Below are positions 1-12,882 of a DNA stretch of 64,000 nt, in pieces. The stretch is from positions 1 to 64,000 of the forward strand of contig VDFB02321256.1 of assembly GCA_007258455.2 (NCBI GenBank), in the 5' to 3' direction. Numbering within the stretch: the stretch's first letter is position 1; each line of letters begins with the position of its first letter. A model generated the notes under the pieces. The model made no database searches. It was not told the origin of the DNA and saw only the letters and a list, made by a program, of their open reading frames with translations. The position numbers were made by a program, and so were the translations under genes. Source of the stretch: Sequoia sempervirens (Eukaryota; Streptophyta; Pinopsida; Cupressales; Cupressaceae).

Positions 1-63
1 ATATTTGGCATATGACCTCAAAATGACCTTCTAGGACCTAAAATAGACTCAAACAAGTTAAAC

Positions 64-1461
64 ATGGTCTATGAGACCTTATTACATGAACAAAACCCAA
101 GACTCAAGCAAAATTTGCAAAATTGCCTCATGGAGGCATATAGTCTATTAAGTGCTCCTGCACCAGTTCTAAATGGTTTGCCTCTTTTTTATAAGATTGT
201 GTTGGGAGTGCCACCTGGATCACAGTTGTTTGGTGGGATTCCAAACCCAGACAATGAGTTGCAGTTGTGGAAATATCATAGAGAGAAGCTACAAGCTACC
301 ATGATGATTTTGTCAAGCGAATTTATATCAAATTCTTGCTTAGCATGGCTTAAGACATGTGTAGATGATATTCTCTCCACAGATAGGCTTGGGGGAAAGT
401 ATTTTCTTGATCTTGTGAAAAGTGGCAAGGAACTTGTAGAGAATGAGACATTGATCAAAGAAACATTAGATAGTCTAGATACATTTGAAGGGAGCTTGGA
501 GTGGCTAAAAATGAATTTTGGTTCAAATGTTGAGTTTCCATGGCAATACGTGCGTGAGATTGTTTTGAAGCACTCAAAGAGTCTGTGGGATGAACTTTTT
601 GAAAACCTATTTGTTAGTAGGATGAAACAAATAATAGCTGATGGATTTGCAGATTTGTGTGAGAGAGTTAAGGTTAGTAAATTCCTTGAAGCCATAGTTA
701 CATCTCTGGCAAGTTACAAAGATGTTGAAACCCATTTGCCCAAATTAACTAGTGAGGGTTGGCTTGTCAAGATATGGGACTTGAAAAGTTTCAATTTACT
801 TGGGTTGAGTTTTAGATTTATGATGACAAATGATGAAGACTGGTTTGGTTGCCTTAACACTTATTTTGGAATTGAGGTTAGTTAAATAAAAGATACCATA
901 GATGAGGGGTCCAAGAATATTTTGGAAGACCTCCTAATTTTTCTTCATGCACATAAATATCCTTCAAGGATAAACGATTTAGCACCTTATTTGCAAGAGC
1001 AATGCTTCCATTTTATCTCAACATTGATTGTTGAGATTGAAGAATATCTTGCACAACTTTTAGAAGCTCTCTATCAAGAAATGAAAAATGAGGAGATGCT
1101 AGAAAAAATGAACAAGGAGACACTAGAACCGATAGTTATAGTGGAAAGGGAAATTTTCTTAGGAAGGATTTTAGTTGCTCTTAGTTTTCATTCAACTCCC
1201 CTTCTACTAGTTCTTGGCTCGTCGCAGCTTTGATTTATGGAGAACAAAGCTTCAGTTTCAGGGAAAGGATCTTTGACTTTCAAATATTCTAGTACTAATT
1301 TTGATTACCCTCTTCTAGACAGTTTTGGAAGACAAATACTAATAAGAGGGGTTGATTTGAAGCTTGAATCACGGGATAAAAATAATAGCACCAAATTGAA
1401 TAAACTGAGAAGAACTATGCACAATCTTTGTATTAGAGCTAAGAGGTATCACAAAAATTGA
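64..1461 (+). pseudogene. COG1: COG1-like pseudogene (conserved oligomeric Golgi complex subunit 1)
   Basis: One reading frame runs through the stretch and resembles the middle to C-terminal part of plant COG1, the Vps51/Vps67-family subunit of the COG tethering complex, which acts in retrograde vesicle traffic at the Golgi. Seen: FYKIVLGVPPGSQLFGGIP near residue 42, then SLEWLKMNFGS, then LWDELFENLFVSRMKQII, then ILEDLLIFL, DLAPYLQEQCF and LCIRAKRYH. Two in-frame stops break it: TAA at 883-885 after EVS and TGA at 1231-1233, where the family has a tryptophan nearby, so TGG to TGA is likely. No frameshift or intron-like gap is visible over 1.4 kb. The N-terminal part and the last few hundred residues expected for COG1 are absent. 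The upstream 63 bases share the frame but contain a stop and do not look like COG1. It is a truncated, dead copy, possibly retrocopied or captured. The family call comes from remembered conserved motifs, without an alignment. Confidence 0.78.
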
Positions 1462-4400
1462 TCATAATCCTAAATATGAACATATATACACAAACCAAAT
1501 GGGGAAATCTACATTTCGTTCAATTTAAGTTAATTAGTTTTCTATTTTGAGGGTGGATTGCTTGTAGGCCTGAAGTTGGCCATATATTTAGTCATCCAGT
1601 TGATAACTATAATAGAAACTATCCATGACAGCTAAACAGGGGCATGCACATGCACATCTGTACACAAAAAAATGGGAAAATATACATTGTTCACTTAGTT
1701 CAATTAGATTTGAAAAGATAACTCCTACCCATCGATATGTTGAGAATTTCATATTTTTCAATTATTTAAGCAAGCAAAATGCACAAGTGCTAACTTTTCT
1801 GCCTATAAAGTGCTTATTGAACACTTGATAGATAAGGATTTAAGCAACAAAGTCCTTCAACAATCAATTATATACTCTATGGAGCAACCTAAGTTGAACA
1901 TAAGTTTTGAATGGAGGAAAAGAATAGAGACTTTCAAGGATTTTCTTGGTGTAGGCAGACTCAGATTAAATGATTTTACAATTCTAGTGTTGATAATTGC
2001 ATGCATAAGTTATAAAAGAAAACAAGAAACTGTTAGGTTTATTCATATGAACAAAAAAACTAAACTTGAAGAGGAATAAAAGTTCCTATTTTATTCTATT
2101 TGCTACTGGAATCCATTGGGATGATACAAATCAACAAATGGTTCAACAAAAAATTAGAATGCTTAAAAAATTTCATTGATCTACATGAAATGATACAATA
2201 TTACATGTTTACTCAAAATAATACCTCCCAATGTAACTACCTATTAGGAGGAACTTTGTTCAGGAGAATAACATATCGGAGTCCATTTTGAAATTGGCCC
2301 AAATAAAGCTTTGGATGGTATGGAAGTTTAGAGATTAAGAATCCTTCTAAATCAACTCCTATGATTTCATGCTCCCAAAATTCTAGACACTGCTTCTCCA
2401 TCAATCCATCATTAGGCCATGTGTGCTTGCAACATGTGGCTCATCAGGACCTATTGTTGTTGTTGGAACTATAGTTGAGTGTATCTACAAGATAACTAGG
2501 AAATTAACCAGGCAAAAAGTGTTCAAATAAGATTTCTTCCCCTGCTAAACATCATTCCAAGATTATAAATAACAACACCCAATGGCCAGACAAAACTATC
2601 CATAAACTAGGGATATATATCTCAAATACATGTCAACCAAATACAATGAATAAAGAATAAAAAAACCAACACCATTTTGATATATAAAAGAGAAAATAAT
2701 ACAACATTGACTATTATGGACAAAAGGAAAGTAAAGAAGGAATTGGTCAGAAAAATATATGGGCAATTCCTTATTATGCAGATGCAACAAGAAAAACAAG
2801 CACCTGCTCCAACTATAGTCCCTTCTTCACATGATATAAAATAATAAACATCGTAAAATAGTATCATTATTCACCTGAACCATAGCACAATTCTCATAGC
2901 CAAGGTCAAATTATTAGTTTCTTCTTTGCCTCCAAGTGCTCTTCAATCCCAAATGTTAAGAGAGTTTCTAGGAAAAATAGCCTACTTCCTAAGATTGTCC
3001 AACTCGACCCACTTAGCAATAAGTACTCCCCAACAAACATTCTTGGATCTTGTATTGGCACTCCCACAATGATAGATGGTAGTGTCATGGGCTCTTCCAA
3101 TGTATGACAAGGTATAGAACTTGATGGTTTTTTCTTCCAACCTTAGTTGCAAGATTTAATTTTCATCAACTCTAGACTCTTTGAGGGATCCTCCCCTCAC
3201 ACAACTATTTGTACTTGTACTTGTTTTAGGATTAAAATTTTGGGTTTACCCCACTCATCCATTTCTTTGTTTTTTTTCTTTTCTTTGCTTTATTTTATTT
3301 TGTTAGCCTTGCTTCTAGGGGCCATTTCCTTAATACATTTCTATTGCAATAGGAGAACATTCTAGTCCCACTAACCTATTCTTGGACACTCATGGACATT
3401 AATATAATTTTTTGTTCTTCCTTTCTAAAAGATCCCTCACTAAGAGAGTACAATAGAAATCAAGACCTCACATATAATGATATGAAGTAAGCCCCACATG
3501 AATAGCCCAAACTAATTAGACTAGGGTTAGCATAATCTCATACCCTCATGATACTAACTTGACTTATAGGCTTATAACTAACCTAGGGTTATGTGTGCCA
3601 CATGCAAACTATTTCAGAACCATAGCATACATCATTATATTGTGGGAAAAGATATATAATAATAGGGCATCACCCCTTAGTAAGCTCCACCCATGAGCCA
3701 TGTTTAATCATATATCAATCCATATGTGATGATCATCAATAGTGCTATGCTTCATAGTTGTTGCTTCTTTAATTCCATGAATTCCCAATGTTTTTGCTTC
3801 CTTGATTCCATATACACCCAAAAAGTATTGCTTCTTTGATTAGTTCTATATCCATAGCCATGTTTCTTCACACCACACGGTGGTGTGGCCTATGGGTGTC
3901 AATATGCCTAAATAGACCTGATCTATTCAACCTTGTCTTGCACATTTTCCTTTCACTCTTATGTAGGCAATGGGTTTGAGCCTCTACCACATACAACCAA
4001 CTCCTCCTTATGGTTCCTCTACATCTATACCTAATTCCACTTCATGCATGTCTACTTGATCTTGTGTGGGACTATCGTTCATTCATACATCTTTCTTAAC
4101 CTTCATTGGTTCCCCATACTATGTAATACTTTAGAGTATTGTTTAATTTTCTTGAACCAAAGCTTCATAAACTTATTTTTCACATTAAGATTTAAAATTT
4201 CCAAAGTTTATAAACAAGCCCATCCAAGGACAATATTACACAAAGTATATTTTTCACGAGTAAATTTTTGAAAATTGCTTGGCTTGTGCAAATGTGCATG
4301 TTAGAGAAAACAGAGAAAGAAATATGAGAATGTGAGATTATAAAAAATTGCATTATTCAAGTTACAATTTAGAAAGAGAATTAGCAATTACAACTGCTTG

Positions 4401-4917
4401 TGGTTCTAATAAACCAAGTCATAATGTTATTTCTCTCAATGAAGAGCAATATAAGGATTTATTTTGAGTTTGCATGTATCATGCAGTTTCAACACTTACT
4501 ACTAGTCTATTTTGAACATATGCTATGGTTTTGTAACCATTTTGATTTATCTTGTGACATCTGGTATTAAATTATCAATTAGCAGTAGTATTGTCATTGA
4601 TTCTGTGTAATCTATAAATATTATGGTTAATTTTGTATATTTGACATAGAAAATTTATTGCATTTTAGGTCTTTAGATGGCCATGCCTACCACATCAAAC
4701 TTGAGGTAAAAACATATTGAGAAACTATTGTACCTGATCCTCGTACTAGTCTAGAAATAGGAGCAGAAAGTTGCTCTCATCCACAAACTTGAAATCATCA
4801 CGTATATAGAGAAGGGTCCTTGATATGACACCTGCACTCATATATTCATATATTCCAAAATTAATGTTCTCTTGTATTGTCACTACCAATATCATGTATA
4901 ATTGAAAAGATCAAAAT
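1462..4917. other. Unassigned AT-rich intergenic sequence
   Basis: No gene, LTR pair or RNA gene is recognisable. Short open frames occur (for example 1810-2079 plus, 2906-3100 minus, 4044-4271 plus) but show no motif, have no sensible neighbours and fit chance in AT-rich DNA. A T-rich tract lies at about 3268-3302. Confidence 0.5.
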
Positions 4918-5050
4918 GAGGTTTCAGTTGAGGTAAGGATAAAAAAGTTGGCCCTAATATAAGTAGAAATGATTACATAGAAATTTCAAGAAACATTGAG
5001 GTTTCAGTTAAGGCAAGGATAAAAAAGTTGACCCTAATATAAGTAGAAGT
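4918..5050 (+). repeat. Local direct duplication, two 53-bp copies
   Basis: Bases 4918-4970 and 4998-5050 are near-identical (GAGGTTTCAGTT followed by AAGGATAAAAAAGTTG and CCCTAATATAAGTAGAA), with a few transitions between them. They are offset by 80 bp. This is a small segmental duplication with no coding content. Confidence 0.85.
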
Positions 5051-8000
5051 GAAAATAATGTAAAGGTGGTTTTTGAGTCATCACTAGAGTATTGATTTTC
5101 CATTTACCTTGTATACATACCCTATCCTTTCCAAATTCAAACTTACGCCTTCTGTAAAGAGTATAAGGATGTAACAAGAATAGTACATGATATAATTACA
5201 GTAAAGAAGATAATAATGGTTGGCACACCATTCAAAAAAATATAAATTCATTCATTCTCAAGAAAACCCTAAGAGGGAGAAATCTAACTTGCAAACCATT
5301 CAACTATGGAAATTCACAAGATCTTGGGAATGGTATTATAAAAATAGGGCTACAAAAAAACACCATAAACAGCCATAACCATGTCTCACTTAAACTTATT
5401 ATCATCTACTAGGTCATGAATTGAAAGGACCACCTTCCCACCACCAAGTTCAAGAAAACACAACCAAACATAACAATATCTTGCATATTGTTCCACATCT
5501 AGTCAATCCTGACCCCTGGAGGACTTTAAAAGGTTAAACTAGGCTAGAGACATCACAACTTCAAAGTTATTGTCATGCAAGTAAACCATAAAACTATATG
5601 TTACTCCTAGTCTCCAAATTTTAAGAATGCTAGAATGGTTATATGTTCACATTCAATTAGTTTCTTACCATTTCCGAATGTTTCTTTGGTGAATACTCAT
5701 AGTGCAGTTTTATTTCTGTTCAATGTTCAATTGTTTGTTAACAAAACAACATTTCTTGGAATTATAACTAAAACAAAAGCTTCTATCATCTATTTCCTCT
5801 CTTTTTCAATGAATATTTTGAATTCAATAAATTGCTTTCTAGCCATTAACTTCCTCACTAATTTTCCCAAGAGAACTTCTACTTTGGATATTGCAAAAAA
5901 GATCAAAATTGAAAATATCTTTCTAGATCTTATTGGAAAAATTTTACTCCAACTTTCTTAATTATTATTAGTAATATATAGGTATGAAAATGCAATGAGA
6001 TGGAAACAAATTAATCTTATGACTCAGAGAAAATGTGCACTAAAGTGAACTTGAATATTCACAGGAAGAGTATACATGTATCATAACCAAACAACAATCC
6101 ACCCATACTTGCTACCAAGAGCTTCAGTCCAAGTATGTATGCATTTCCAAAGAAAGACTCATCCTGCCCTACAGAAGGAAGAGATGATCCCTTCCTCCTG
6201 AGCATAAAACCTATTGTCATTTTTAATGAACATAGAAATTCAAATACTATATAGTATTTACTGTTTAGACTTCAAAGTCCTGCATACACAACACAAAATA
6301 GTGAAATAAATATATAGGAAATTTGAATGAAAACTTTAGTGTAATGGTGAAAACTACCAAAAGCATAGTGTTTTTCCTTGGGTATTACATTTTTCTCTTC
6401 AAATTTATGCCCAATATATTTTTCTTTATTGCAGTTTAAAGTTAAAATAGAACTAAATTTTCACAACATATGAAGATAAAGGGCACAATCTGCAAGGCAG
6501 TCTCTGTAAAAATCTAATTTGAAAAAGGCATTGCTAATATGGTCCAGATTTGAAGATTTGACAGTCAACCAATCAATATAAATTTCAAAACTACCATTTG
6601 TCTGAATGGGAAGGGATAAAGTTCATGGAAATATTGCATGGTAGTAGTATTGCACAAGAGTGGTTAATATCAAGCATTGTTCAAGAGCATTTGGGGTGCT
6701 ACTAGTGTAGTTGGAGATAAGGCCAATTCTCAATGGTTGACCAGTCTTGCTTTTTCAATAAACCCTCATGATTTCTTTCTGTTAGGGTATCAATGCTCTA
6801 TGTTGTATGAATTTTTTATGTCTAGGAATGGAGCTTATATTTAGGCATCCCTAGGGTAGGTCACAATTTAGGGGATGAATCCTGTGACTTTCTTATACAA
6901 AGAAATTACCTCAAGACATAAACCCTGATGAATGATATATGGAGTCCTTGTTTTATCATTATATATGCTAGAAGCTTAGCCACTAAACGAGCATTAAAAT
7001 ATTTTATTCAACAAGTTGGTAGCAGAAGTGGAGACAATTTTTTTCCTTTACATTCTTATTATCTCCATTTTTCATATTGAAAACTAAAAGTCATTGCAGG
7101 AAAAAACTTTGAAGGAATCAAAAGTAAAACCATCAAGAAACTTGGCTATCTTCTCTTAATTCATGGTGAAATAAGCAATATACAAGGCTATAATTTCACT
7201 ATTATTTCCTTGGATCTCTCTGATACACAAGAGGGGTAGAATCCCAAGTTGTGATAACTAGGATTTAGAATCTATTATATAACAGTTAAGAGGGAATGCA
7301 AGCTTAAAGCCTACACTAAATACAACTAGGTTGATAGAAATTAATATAATCATTATATTAATTGATGAAAAGCTAATTAGCTTTCATCACAAACAACACA
7401 ATTTAAGTGGTTCCAAATGACCCTTAACTCACAACACCCAACTGGGGGAATTTTTCTCACTAAACACTGGTCTTCTCTAATAGGTCTCCAGACCTATATT
7501 TTGAAACTTAACTTGCAAATAACTTATCACAGAATTGAACTATTAGCCTTTACAAATACCCATTTCAACCATCTTAAACATATCCTAAAACCTCCATGGA
7601 CTCTTTTGGATCAACTTTCCCAAAATCAAGAAACAATATTGTCCAGACCTTCAATTAGGTCAATTTTACAAAGCAAGTACCAAATTTTCTTTCTTCCAAC
7701 TTCCAAAACCTGCTCAGATCTTATTAATAGGTTACACAAGGCATAAATCAACCATTTCTAGAGGACCAAACCCTCATCTATCCGTAGCAATAGAAAACCC
7801 TCCATTTCACTAGTTAAAGGTAGGGTTTATTGGAAATGAAAATTCCCAAGCTCTCAGAACACTTCCACCACCTCAAACACACTTTTTTATGTCTTCCCAA
7901 GCTTAAAATATCATTATATAACCTTTACTCACTATATTTCACCAACCTCCTTCATAAACCCATCATACTCATGCCTAAATTCATGGAAATTCCATAGGGG

Positions 8001-9349
8001 AGGCCTTCAAACCATCATCCAAACCTTTATTTGGATTAACACTCCTATCCTAACATCCTAATTCTTCTTTCATAGGCTCATTCCACATAGCAACAGGTAT
8101 GACAGTAGTGGAATGAGCTTATTCCATTAAGTATACCTCAAACCCTTAAAACATGGTGTATTCAGACAATCTTAGAAAAACAACTGTAAAGCTCCTCCAA
8201 ACTCACTATCAACCTTCCAAATCAAAGAAAAAGTGATGTTAACTCTCGCATGCAAAAATTTCTCAGGTATTTAGAAGTATATGCTGTAGTATGGGTCCGT
8301 ACAGGACTGTAAATAATGTGTTTACACAGAAAAATGGGAAAAAATCTCAGAAATTCAATTTTATTTCATTTTAAAAGCCACAAAAATTCCTTTACAAAGA
8401 GATCACCAAGGTATTTAAACCTCTTCCACCTCAAACCAACTAATTCCATTGAAGAAAACTACCTCTTTAGTTTAAATGACTTTTGAACTTCTCAAAAATG
8501 CAACTTTTGGAGTTGACAACATTTTACAACTATGCCAAAATATGGAAAAAATAAGCTTAGAAACCACAAGAACCTGACCTAATGACCTTTCCTATGCCCC
8601 TAGACTCTAATCACACCAAATCATGAATTTTTGATCTTTCATCTACCCAAATGTTGCAACTTGGCAACTTTTACAATTTTGCATTTTTTGTGCAACTTTT
8701 GACAACAATTGCCTAACTTGACACCTTAATCAAAATAAAATTATTATGCCTCAAATTACATAAATATGGTCTAGTTAGACCTTATTGACTCAACACAATA
8801 TCTCAAAACACCTAGCAACCTAACCAAGAACAAACTTGACCAAGTTCAGTTGAAATGCACTGGTGCCCCTACACCATTAATTTCCAAGACTCATACCAAT
8901 ATTATTGAAAGCAAAGAATAAATGTTCAAACAATGATAGTGGGCTATTGAACCCCCCTGCAAAGGATACCTCCATGAAAATATTCTCCTTCATGCATACC
9001 GATTTACATCAAGTTAACTATCACTGCATGTAGTTGGATTGAAGGGCATAAAATGGTACATGCTTTTTTGTGTAGTAGATAGATCACATCCAAAAACATG
9101 GGAGAGCTATGCAAAATTGGAGAAATTGGCTTGGAAAATGAAGGTAGCAGGGTATTTCTAGATTCAAGACTTTAATTTAATGCTATGGAATAGAAGAAAA
9201 AAGAATCATTTATCTGCCACCATAGTGAAAAGTTAGCAATTGCATTTGGTTTGTTAAATATGGCCCCTACTACAACTATTAGAGTTGTTAAGAACCTTCG
9301 AGTATGTTCTTATTTTCACACTGCTTTTAAATTCATCTCCAAGATTGTT
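5051..9349. other. Unassigned AT-rich sequence with isolated ORFs
   Basis: Two open frames of about 108 codons occur on the plus strand, at 5635-5961 and 7417-7746. Neither has a recognisable domain or family, so I do not call them genes. The stretch around 8330-8860 has repeated CAACTTTTG words like those in the LTRs of element D and may be an old retroelement remnant. Nothing else could be assigned. Confidence 0.4.
7341..7389. repeat. Two adjacent palindromes (hairpins)
   Basis: Bases 7341-7361 form a perfect inverted repeat, TTAATATAAT and ATTATATTAA around a single C. Immediately after, 7363-7389 form TGATGAAAAGCT-AATT-AGCTTTCATCA, with one unpaired base. The two hairpins are one base apart and no gene flanks them. 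Confidence 0.8.
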
Positions 9350-9529
9350 GCAAGAGAAATTGTTCTAAGAGATGTGAACCATTTCCATCATTTTAAATAG
9401 GGACAATGTTCTTGTGGAGAATATTGGTGATGCTAAATGAAACAATCTAAAAAATAGGCCTGCACTATAATAATGTGCACTACATCAGATATCCAGTAAT
9501 AATGAAGGGACATCCATCAAAGAATAACA
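9350..9529 (+). repeat. 180-bp direct duplication, copy 1
   Basis: Starts GCAAGAGAAATTGTTCTA and is repeated about 1 kb downstream at 10314-10492 with scattered substitutions. It is noncoding as far as I can see. The copies differ at perhaps one base in ten to twenty, so the duplication is not recent. Confidence 0.88.
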
Positions 9530-9700
9530 ACATGGATTTCTAGAATATTTCTTAGTTCTTCCGCCAACTAGATTCATCATGGACCATGATCTTCATGGTC
9601 ATCATGTTGACCTCCATACGTAAAGAGTGAAAAGGGGGCTAGTGCAAATATTCTACAAGCTATTGATAGATCTGGGGTCTTAGCTGGATATGATTAGTTG

Positions 9701-9760
9701 TAGTTAATTCCTTTCAGAAGATACTGCTAATAGTTAATTCCTTTCAAAAGATACTACTAA
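9701..9760 (+). repeat. 30-bp tandem duplication
   Basis: Units 9701-9730 and 9731-9760, beginning TAGTTAATTCCTTTCA, differ at two purine positions (G or A). It is a simple tandem duplication lying between the two 180-bp copies. Confidence 0.9.
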
Positions 9761-10313
9761 TATCATATGCTATTTCCCACTCAAGCACCCAAATTTTCCT
9801 TCAAGGATTACATTAAGAAGCTTTTCAACTTCAAGGAAAAAAGTATGAGAGGGTTGTTTTTAAAATGGAAGACTATCAAGCTTCTAATGGTCCTTTATGT
9901 GCTCAGACATTGTTACATACTTCTCAGCTAGGGAAAAGTGGTAGTGGATGATATGTACTAATGTAGATAAGTTTCTATTCTCTTGTCCTTGGTTAAATAA
10001 GCTAGGTGTAACTAATGAGGACACAGTCCTAAGCAAGCGGGGACAACACTAAAGACTTGGCAGAAATATGAGCATAGATAAGAGCTAAAGAAACCTTGAA
10101 TAGTGGCAAAGAAATGTTTTCAGTAGGTCTAAGAAGGGATAAAAGGTATTTGAGAGGCTTGAGAAATCTCATAATAGGCTGATAGAGTATAAGAGAAGAG
10201 TGAGTCTAGTGGTCTACTGCAACAAAAGGGAAGTATGATGGTTGAATGGGATAAAAATTATGAAACAATCACTTTTACATAAATCTAGGATAATTAAGTA
10301 AATGCAAACACTT

Positions 10314-10492
10314 GCAAGAGAAATTGTTCTAGGAGATGTGAACCATTTCCATCATTTTAAACAGGGTCAATGTTCTTGTGGAGAATATTGGTATTGCTAA
10401 ATGAAACAATCTGAAAAATAGGCTTGCACTATAATATTGTGCACTACATCAGATATCTAATAATAACAAAGGGACATCCATTAAAGCATAAC
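10314..10492 (+). repeat. 180-bp direct duplication, copy 2
   Basis: Second copy of the segment at 9350-9529, starting GCAAGAGAAATTGTTCTA and ending near the AAAGCATAACAG word. Confidence 0.88.
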
Positions 10493-10976
10493 AGTAGGGA
10501 CTTTTTTTTCATATGTTGTAGTTACAAGTGCCCTGCTAGACATACATGCATGAAAATGTGGAAGCATAGACAAGGCAAGTGAACTGTTTCCAAAAATGCT
10601 TCAAAGAAATGTGATATCATGGAATGTTGTGATTAAATTACACCATAAACTATTGCTTCAATCTATTAATAGTAAACAAAATTTGAAAATATCAGGGTTT
10701 AGGGCTTACTTAGATTCTTGAGTTCAAAAAAAGAAAACCTTGAAATGGCACCAACAACATCAAATACAATATAGTCCATAGTCGTGGCTGGAGATAGGTG
10801 ACCTGTACTCTAAAACCCTTAGCGAAACCTTATTTTCAAGATGCAACTCACCAAATTGGAGAAGTGAAAGGTCAATACTAGCAAGGAAGAGTTTGGACCT
10901 AAGTGGGAACCAATAGTGACTAGAAAAGCAGCAAAAAATGGTGAAAATAACCAAAAAAAATTGCAAAAAATGATGA

Positions 10977-11345
10977 ACGATGACAAAGTATAATTATTTT
11001 TTTATATAATGCAAAAACTTAATATATAAATATAATATAAAATATAATTAATATATAATATATATTTAATATAATAGTAAAATAGATTAAATTATATATA
11101 ATATAGTTATATTTATTATTATATTTAATAGTATATATAGATTATATTATTATTATATATTGTATTTTATAATAAAAATTACTAAATATAAGTATAAAAT
11201 TATTATAATTAATAATTAATATATAAAAAATCTGATATTTTAATTGATCTTTGTCTTGCATTGAGACCAACTCAATTTTAGACTGTTGATAGACGAAACG
11301 AGCTTGGCAAAGTATAATTTTTTTTTATATAATGCAAAAAATAAA
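10977..11345. repeat. AT-only low-complexity tract between two copies of a short word
   Basis: Bases 11020-11230 are almost pure A/T with many TATA and TAATATA runs. They are bracketed by two copies of a word reading CAAAGTATAATT, a T run and TATATAATGCAAAA, near 10984 and 11309. The tract could form cruciforms. I see no gene in it. Confidence 0.7.
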
Positions 11346-12110
11346 TAAATTGTCACTAATACCATCAAAGTCATCATGTATCTTCATCAATATGAAAAAA
11401 TGATGCAATATCATCAATGATCAAAGGATATAAATCAATGAACAATGAAAACATCTTATAGTCCTCGAGACATGTATAAATGTAGTCCCAAGACAATGGC
11501 TCAAAAAGACCCATATTAATTGATCTTTAGAGAGATCGGGAAAAAGAAAGAGAGATAGAGGGGGAGACAATTCTATATAGAGAGAGGAATATATACTAAC
11601 ACTTGCACCTAAAGGAGGTTCAAGGATTGTGCTGATAGAAAACTATATGTATGTTAATATGTTAGAGAGTATGTGTTTGTGCATGGTTGATGTGCTACAA
11701 ATTCTAGTTGCATATGGATAGCTTAAAAAATTAATAATAAGTGCTAAATAATGGAATGAAATAAATTTAGACAAATCTAGATTAAGTCTCCCTAACATAC
11801 TTCATGCTCTTGGGCTTAGATGTGGTGAAGTTAGGGCTCCCTAACATGCTTCCTCTCTAACCCCATCATGGTGGACTATGGGAATAACACTATTGATTCT
11901 TGATTCCTTAAATGATCTATTCAAATGAATTGAAATAATTGATAATATATATGTATTATATGTACCATAAATCTTATTGAATCACTGGTAGAATTATATG
12001 TTATCAAACTGGCTTCAAATCATAGTTAAAAACATTAATGATTCATTAACATAATGAGTAATAAAAGTTAAAGAATGTAAATGTTAATTTTTTTTATAAA
12101 ATATGTAAAG
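11346..12110. other. Unassigned intergenic sequence
   Basis: Contains a purine-rich GAGAGA stretch at about 11530-11590 and no recognisable coding or element sequence. Confidence 0.4.
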
Positions 12111-12149
12111 GCCTTAAGACTACACCGAGAGGCAATGCCTTCCACGCAA

Positions 12150-12245
12150 TAGGTATTTTTGGTGCACCAAGCAGCCTAGGTGGCCAAATGGTTCGCTTAG
12201 GTAGGGGTGTCCCATGAGGGGGGCTTAAGCTCTATGGATTATGAT
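12150..12245 (+). repeat. Possible tRNA-derived (SINE-like) fragment
   Basis: A GC-richer island in AT-rich DNA. GGTGGCCAAATGGTTCGC near 12180 looks like a degenerate tRNA A-box region, and GGCTTAAGCTC at 12223-12233 matches about seven of eleven positions of a pol III B box. No poly-A tail or target duplication was seen, so this is a weak call. Confidence 0.25.
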
Positions 12246-12439
12246 CAAATTCGAAAGAAAAAAGAATAGAGGAGTAATAGTCATGTATTTAGTCATTTTT
12301 TATTTGTCTGATATTAGTCATTTAGTTGTGATTTTACCCAATGACCAAATTAGTCACTTATAAATGACCAAATTAGTCATTTATTTCTCAAATTCTACTA
12401 GTGTTAGTTACGTAGTCATTTATTTTCCAAATTCTACTA

Positions 12440-12882
12440 GTGGTATGATGAGGGATAGGTTCCTTGTGGAATGGTGTGTGTGTATTGCAAATTGATGGTT
12501 TGATGTTGTGGATTGGGATTTTGGTGTTGTGATGTGTAGGTTTGGTGTTTTTGGGTGAAGGTTTGATGGAGTGGAGGTAATTTTTCTAAGGAGGTACATT
12601 TGGTTGTGGTGTTTGTTGATGTGTCTATGTTTGTTGTTGCGGATTAGGATTTTGTTGTGTACCAATGTTTTATGATGGGGGATTAGGTATTTGATTTTGA
12701 GGATGGGTGTTTTGTGGTGGTGGAATGAAAGTTTGATGTTGTGGGTTTTAACTAGATGAAGATCCATATTGATATTATTGGTTTGAAGGATCATAATATG
12801 GGGGTTGTTGTTGCGTGTATTTTGTTTGTTGTTGTCCTTGGGTATTTGTGTTTGGGTAGTGTTATTTATCTAGAAAATTCAT
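12440..12882 (-). pseudogene. Q/P/N-rich low-complexity ORF relic
   Basis: Reading the minus strand from the ATG at 12882-12880 gives MNFLDK, a stop, then a strongly biased protein with segments such as QGQQQTKYTQQQPPYYDP, IPPPQNTHPQNQIPNPP and TQQNPNPQQQ. It is interrupted by several in-frame stops, mostly positions that single transitions could restore to Gln or Trp. The bias toward Q, P, N, T and Y fits the disordered arm of a plant gag or a prion-like host protein, but no diagnostic domain is visible. The 124-codon H/N-rich open frame at 12420-12794 on the same strand is an out-of-phase shadow. Function unknown. Confidence 0.4.

Noticed and set aside
276..695. 139-codon minus-strand ORF
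   Set aside because: Complement of the COG1-like frame; serine/phenylalanine-rich shadow.
7417..7746. 109-codon ORF as a real gene
   Set aside because: No recognisable domain or neighbour support; length is plausible by chance in this composition.
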